Shown here one piece after another: positions 63,364 through 64,000 of a DNA stretch of 64,000 nucleotides. The position numbers and the translations under genes are program-made. Within the stretch, counting starts at the first letter, position 1. Every line of letters begins with the position of its first letter. The notes under the pieces were generated by a model. It saw nothing but the letters and a program-made list of their open reading frames with translations. It ran no database searches and was not told where the DNA came from. The stretch comes from Bathynomus jamesi (Eukaryota; Arthropoda; Malacostraca; Isopoda; Cirolanidae), in contig JAJOZX010003206.1 of assembly GCA_023014485.1 (NCBI GenBank), positions 1 through 64,000 of the forward strand. The letters run 5' to 3'.

Positions 63364-64000
63364 AGGAGGAGAGAGAAGAGAGAGAAGAGAGAAGAGGAGG
63401 AGAGAGGAGAGAGAGAAGAGGAGGAGAGAGGAGAGAGAAGAGGGAGGAGAGGAAGAGGAGGAAGAGAGGAGAGAGAAGAGGGAGGAGAGAGAAGAGGAGG
63501 AGAGAGGAGAGAGAAGAGAGGAGAGGAGGAGAGAGAAGAGAGAGAAGAGGAGGAGAGAGGAGAGGAGAAGAGGAGGAGAGAGGAGAGGAGGAGAGAGAAG
63601 AGAGAGAGAGGAGGAGAGAGAAGAGAGAAGAGGAGGAGAGAGAAGAGAGAAGAGGAGGAGAGAGAAGAGAGAGAAGAGGAGGAGAGAGAAGAGAGAGAAG
63701 AGGAGGAGAGAGAAGAGAGAGAAGAGGAGGAGAGAGAAGAGAGAAGAGGAGGAGAGAGAAGAGAGAGAAGAGGAGGAGAGAGAAGAGAGAGAAGAGGAGG
63801 AGAGAGAAGAGAGAGAAGAGGAGGAGAGAGAAGAGAGAAGAGGAGGAGAGAGAAGAGAGAAGAGGAGGAGAGAGGAGAGAGAGAAGAGGAGGAGAGAGAA
63901 GAGAGAGAAGAGGAGGAGAGAGAAGAGAGAGAAGAGGGAGAGAGAAGAGAGAGAGAAGAGGAGGAGAGAGGAGAGAGAAGAGGAGGAGAGAGGAGAGAGA
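63364..64000 (+). repeat. Polypurine array, continuing past the window
   Basis: Same GA/GGA/GAA composition as 58720-62388, here more regular, with repeated GAGAGAAGAGAGAAGAGGAG units. No T-containing units seen. Confidence 0.97.

Noticed and set aside
49600..64000. BTB-domain exon for the zinc-finger locus
   Set aside because: I looked on the minus strand upstream of the linker exon and found no BTB-like sequence; it must be outside the window or unrecognised.

Overview
This is a eukaryotic, almost certainly arthropod, genomic window. Abundant microsatellites and several arthropod-type repeat families suggest a decapod crustacean, but that is inference with low confidence. There is no prokaryotic gene organisation. 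Most of the window is transposable elements (TEs). The only convincing host gene is part of a BTB-type zinc-finger locus at 41.3-49.6 kb on the minus strand.

Layout, left end. 0-3.1 kb holds the 3' end of a LINE reverse transcriptase, an array of 268-bp units each carrying a tRNA-like Pol III cassette (two minus, two plus, folded into a long inverted repeat), and a small hAT derivative that keeps only the two ends of its transposase.

First nest. 3113-28362 is a five-level nest of TEs, readable from target-site duplications (TSDs). Level 0 is a ~2.76-kb terminal-inverted-repeat (TIR) transposon of a family I cannot name. Level 1 is a Ty3/gypsy element inserted into it (3791-26274, TSD GAGAA, tRNA-Ser-type primer site). 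Level 2 is a BEL/Pao element in the gypsy leader (8113-25619, TSD CACT). Level 3 is three insertions into BEL: a MULE derivative (9-bp TSD), a Tip100/ZMYM1-like hAT (TSD GGTATAAC) and an AT-rich hAT MITE in the LTR (TSD CCCACTCA). Level 4 is a second, BED-type hAT that splits the zinc finger of the Tip100-like transposase (TSD ACCATCAA).

Second nest. 28706-37790 is a non-coding hAT (TSD AGTGTCCA) holding a LINE with an RNase H domain, whose 3' UTR received another BEL/Pao element (29248-36323, TSD GTGAG).

Host gene. Five C2H2 zinc-finger 3' exons, each with its own acceptor and stop, and one upstream 78-bp linker exon all use the same splice phase. This is the layout of lola/broad/tramtrack-type genes, in which one common N-terminus is spliced to alternative zinc-finger ends. 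The BTB exon is not in the window.

Right end. 51.7-64 kb has a broken mariner and four minus-strand copies of one CR1-like LINE. Two copies share a chimeric 3' end with a second RT C-terminus, and the copies are embedded in a polypurine GA/GGA/GAA array several kb long that runs off the window. TE coding regions are mostly broken by stops or frameshifts, which I describe but do not repair.
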